Assembly (NCBI RefSeq): GCF_963678635.1
Contig: NC_087063.1
Location: forward strand, 32,812,599-32,872,598
Origin: Symsagittifera roscoffensis
Taxonomy: Eukaryota; Xenacoelomorpha; Acoela; Convolutidae
Reading direction: 5' to 3'
Length of the DNA: 60,000 nucleotides
Shown here in pieces: positions 59,101-60,000 of this stretch. The position numbers and the translations under genes are program-made. The notes under the pieces were generated by a model, which saw nothing but the letters and a program-made list of their open reading frames with translations, was not told the origin of the DNA and made no database searches. The stretch's first letter is position 1; the number at the start of each line of letters is the position of its first letter.

Positions 59101-59966
59101 GGTAATATGAATTTAAAAAATTATACTAACAAATTAGAACAAAAACTAAGCTTCTTTATAAATGTTTTCTCTTTTTCTCTAGTCTTCACAGGCACGATCA
59201 TCAATCATCTACAAAAAAGAAAAACGAAACAAAAAACAAAACTTTGTTGGAAAATCATAAATTTAACTTTGAAAATTAACTACTTACAATTAATGAAGCA
59301 GTAAAATATACCACCAAAAACAGAAACAAATTGATATATAAACTCTTTTCCCATATGCAGTAAATATTCTTAAAAGAAAAACAAATTGATAATTTCAACA
59401 ACCTAAATAAAGCCGTAAAATCAATAATTTCAGAGTAGTAAATTAATAAAAGTTGCCTATAAAATTAAAGCAGTACTAACCTTTTCAAAGATGCTTCTTT
59501 ATAGTTTTAAATATTCACTCGCGCACATTTCTATCCACAATCGCACAGCTCGCCCACGAACAACTGATTAAATTATTGAATTTAAGTTTTAACTTTCACT
59601 GATAACAACTCTAACCAGTTTTAACACATTTCAAACCTTCCTTTCACCCGGTTGGTAAGGAATTATATAAGAATCCAAACTGACTAACGCAGCTTAATAA
59701 ACACCACAAACCACAACCTAACAGCATGACTGAGAAAAGAAAACCCACGGTTCCCAAACCGGATTAAAACCAGTTTAGAACTCGATAAATTATTCTTTTG
59801 GAGACTACTTTCAAGTCTGAACACAAAAGAACAAAACACAAAAAAGTCGAAAGACAAACCCAAAACAAACAATTTGAGTTTTGAAGAAAAGGACACAACC
59901 AAGACAAAAAAGGAGAAAACAAGTTAAAAAAAAGGCACAAAAGAAGCAAAAAAAGTCATAAATTAT
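59101..59966 (+). other. 3' non-coding part of the retroelement
   Basis: Contains a 65-codon lysine-rich frame (59,107-59,304) with one hydrophobic stretch and no other support. The end is purine-rich (GGAGAAAAC...AAAGAAGCAAAAAAAG, about 59,910-59,955), a candidate polypurine tract just before the 3' LTR. Confidence 0.45.
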
Positions 59967-60000
59967 TGAGTACTAACCAATCAAACTCCATCAAACTAAC
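59967..60000 (+). repeat. Start of the 3' LTR, cut by window edge
   Basis: TGAGTACTAACCAATCAAAC and following bases match the start of the LTR candidate at 35,567 with one substitution. Confidence 0.7.

Larger units (their letters stand above)
35567..60000 (+). mobile_element. Large Ty3/gypsy-type LTR retroelement with envelope-like region, degenerate
   Basis: LTR and leader (35,567-37,430), gag, protease, RT, RNase H, integrase end, a P/T-rich ORF, an envelope-like region, another ORF, then the first bases of the 3' LTR at about 59,967. Without the nested DNA transposon (8.0 kb) it is at least 16 kb, far longer than ordinary Ty3 elements. Domain order PR-RT-RH-IN is that of Ty3/gypsy/Metaviridae. 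Many nonsense and frameshift changes and an integrase deletion make it inactive. The position of the LTR end and of the primer-binding site is not resolved. Confidence 0.85.

Overview
The window is animal, almost certainly invertebrate, nuclear DNA. It is AT-rich, genes are split by GT-AG introns, and it holds metazoan families (cytochrome P450, a secreted PAN/C-type-lectin protein) among layers of decayed transposable elements. No bacterial operon, rRNA or intact tRNA gene is visible. The species cannot be fixed from sequence alone.

Layout. 1-2.76 kb: minus-strand APE-type LINE running off the left edge. 4.6-11.0 kb: tandem duplication of a roughly 3.2-kb block, each copy holding a broken CYP gene; the breakpoint lies in a Copia remnant that continues to 13.2 kb. 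13.2-16.7 kb: non-coding, with a cluster of TCGACCGTGCTCGA-like repeats. 16.68-22.95 kb, minus strand: the one host gene that can be assembled fully, four exons, 316 aa, signal peptide + PAN/Apple-like + C-type-lectin-like domain; its large intron carries a deleted Ty3/gypsy element. 23-25.2 kb: intergenic, with a tRNA-derived SINE-like piece and a dispersed repeat. 25.2-35.6 kb: complex tandem array of units of about 1.6-2.1 kb (plus one longer interval) repeating exon-like ORFs and LTR-like segments. 35.6-60 kb: a very large, degenerate Ty3/gypsy-type LTR retroelement with leader ORFs, gag, protease, RT, RNase H, damaged integrase, a P/T-rich ORF, an envelope-like region and a further ORF of unknown function; the 3' LTR begins in the last bases of the window.

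The most striking object is nested in that retroelement: an 8,039-bp DNA transposon (41,581-49,619) with perfect 26-bp terminal inverted repeats and a TA target duplication. Removing it with one TA restores the host reading frame. It carries (i) a minus-strand gene ending in a SET domain of KMT5A/SET8 type, (ii) a Ser/Pro/Gln-rich minus-strand N-terminal segment that joins the SET gene in frame if a 48-nt intron removes the stop codon between them, (iii) an unrecognised plus-strand three-exon gene, and (iv) a convergent three-exon minus-strand gene that is the best transposase candidate. A perfect 79-bp-arm palindrome lies between the divergent genes, and both ends carry clustered GGAATCC motifs. 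Splice phases agree across every predicted intron, but two genes each have one extra base in a homopolymer. A DNA transposon carrying a histone-methyltransferase-like gene is the candidate undescribed system here.
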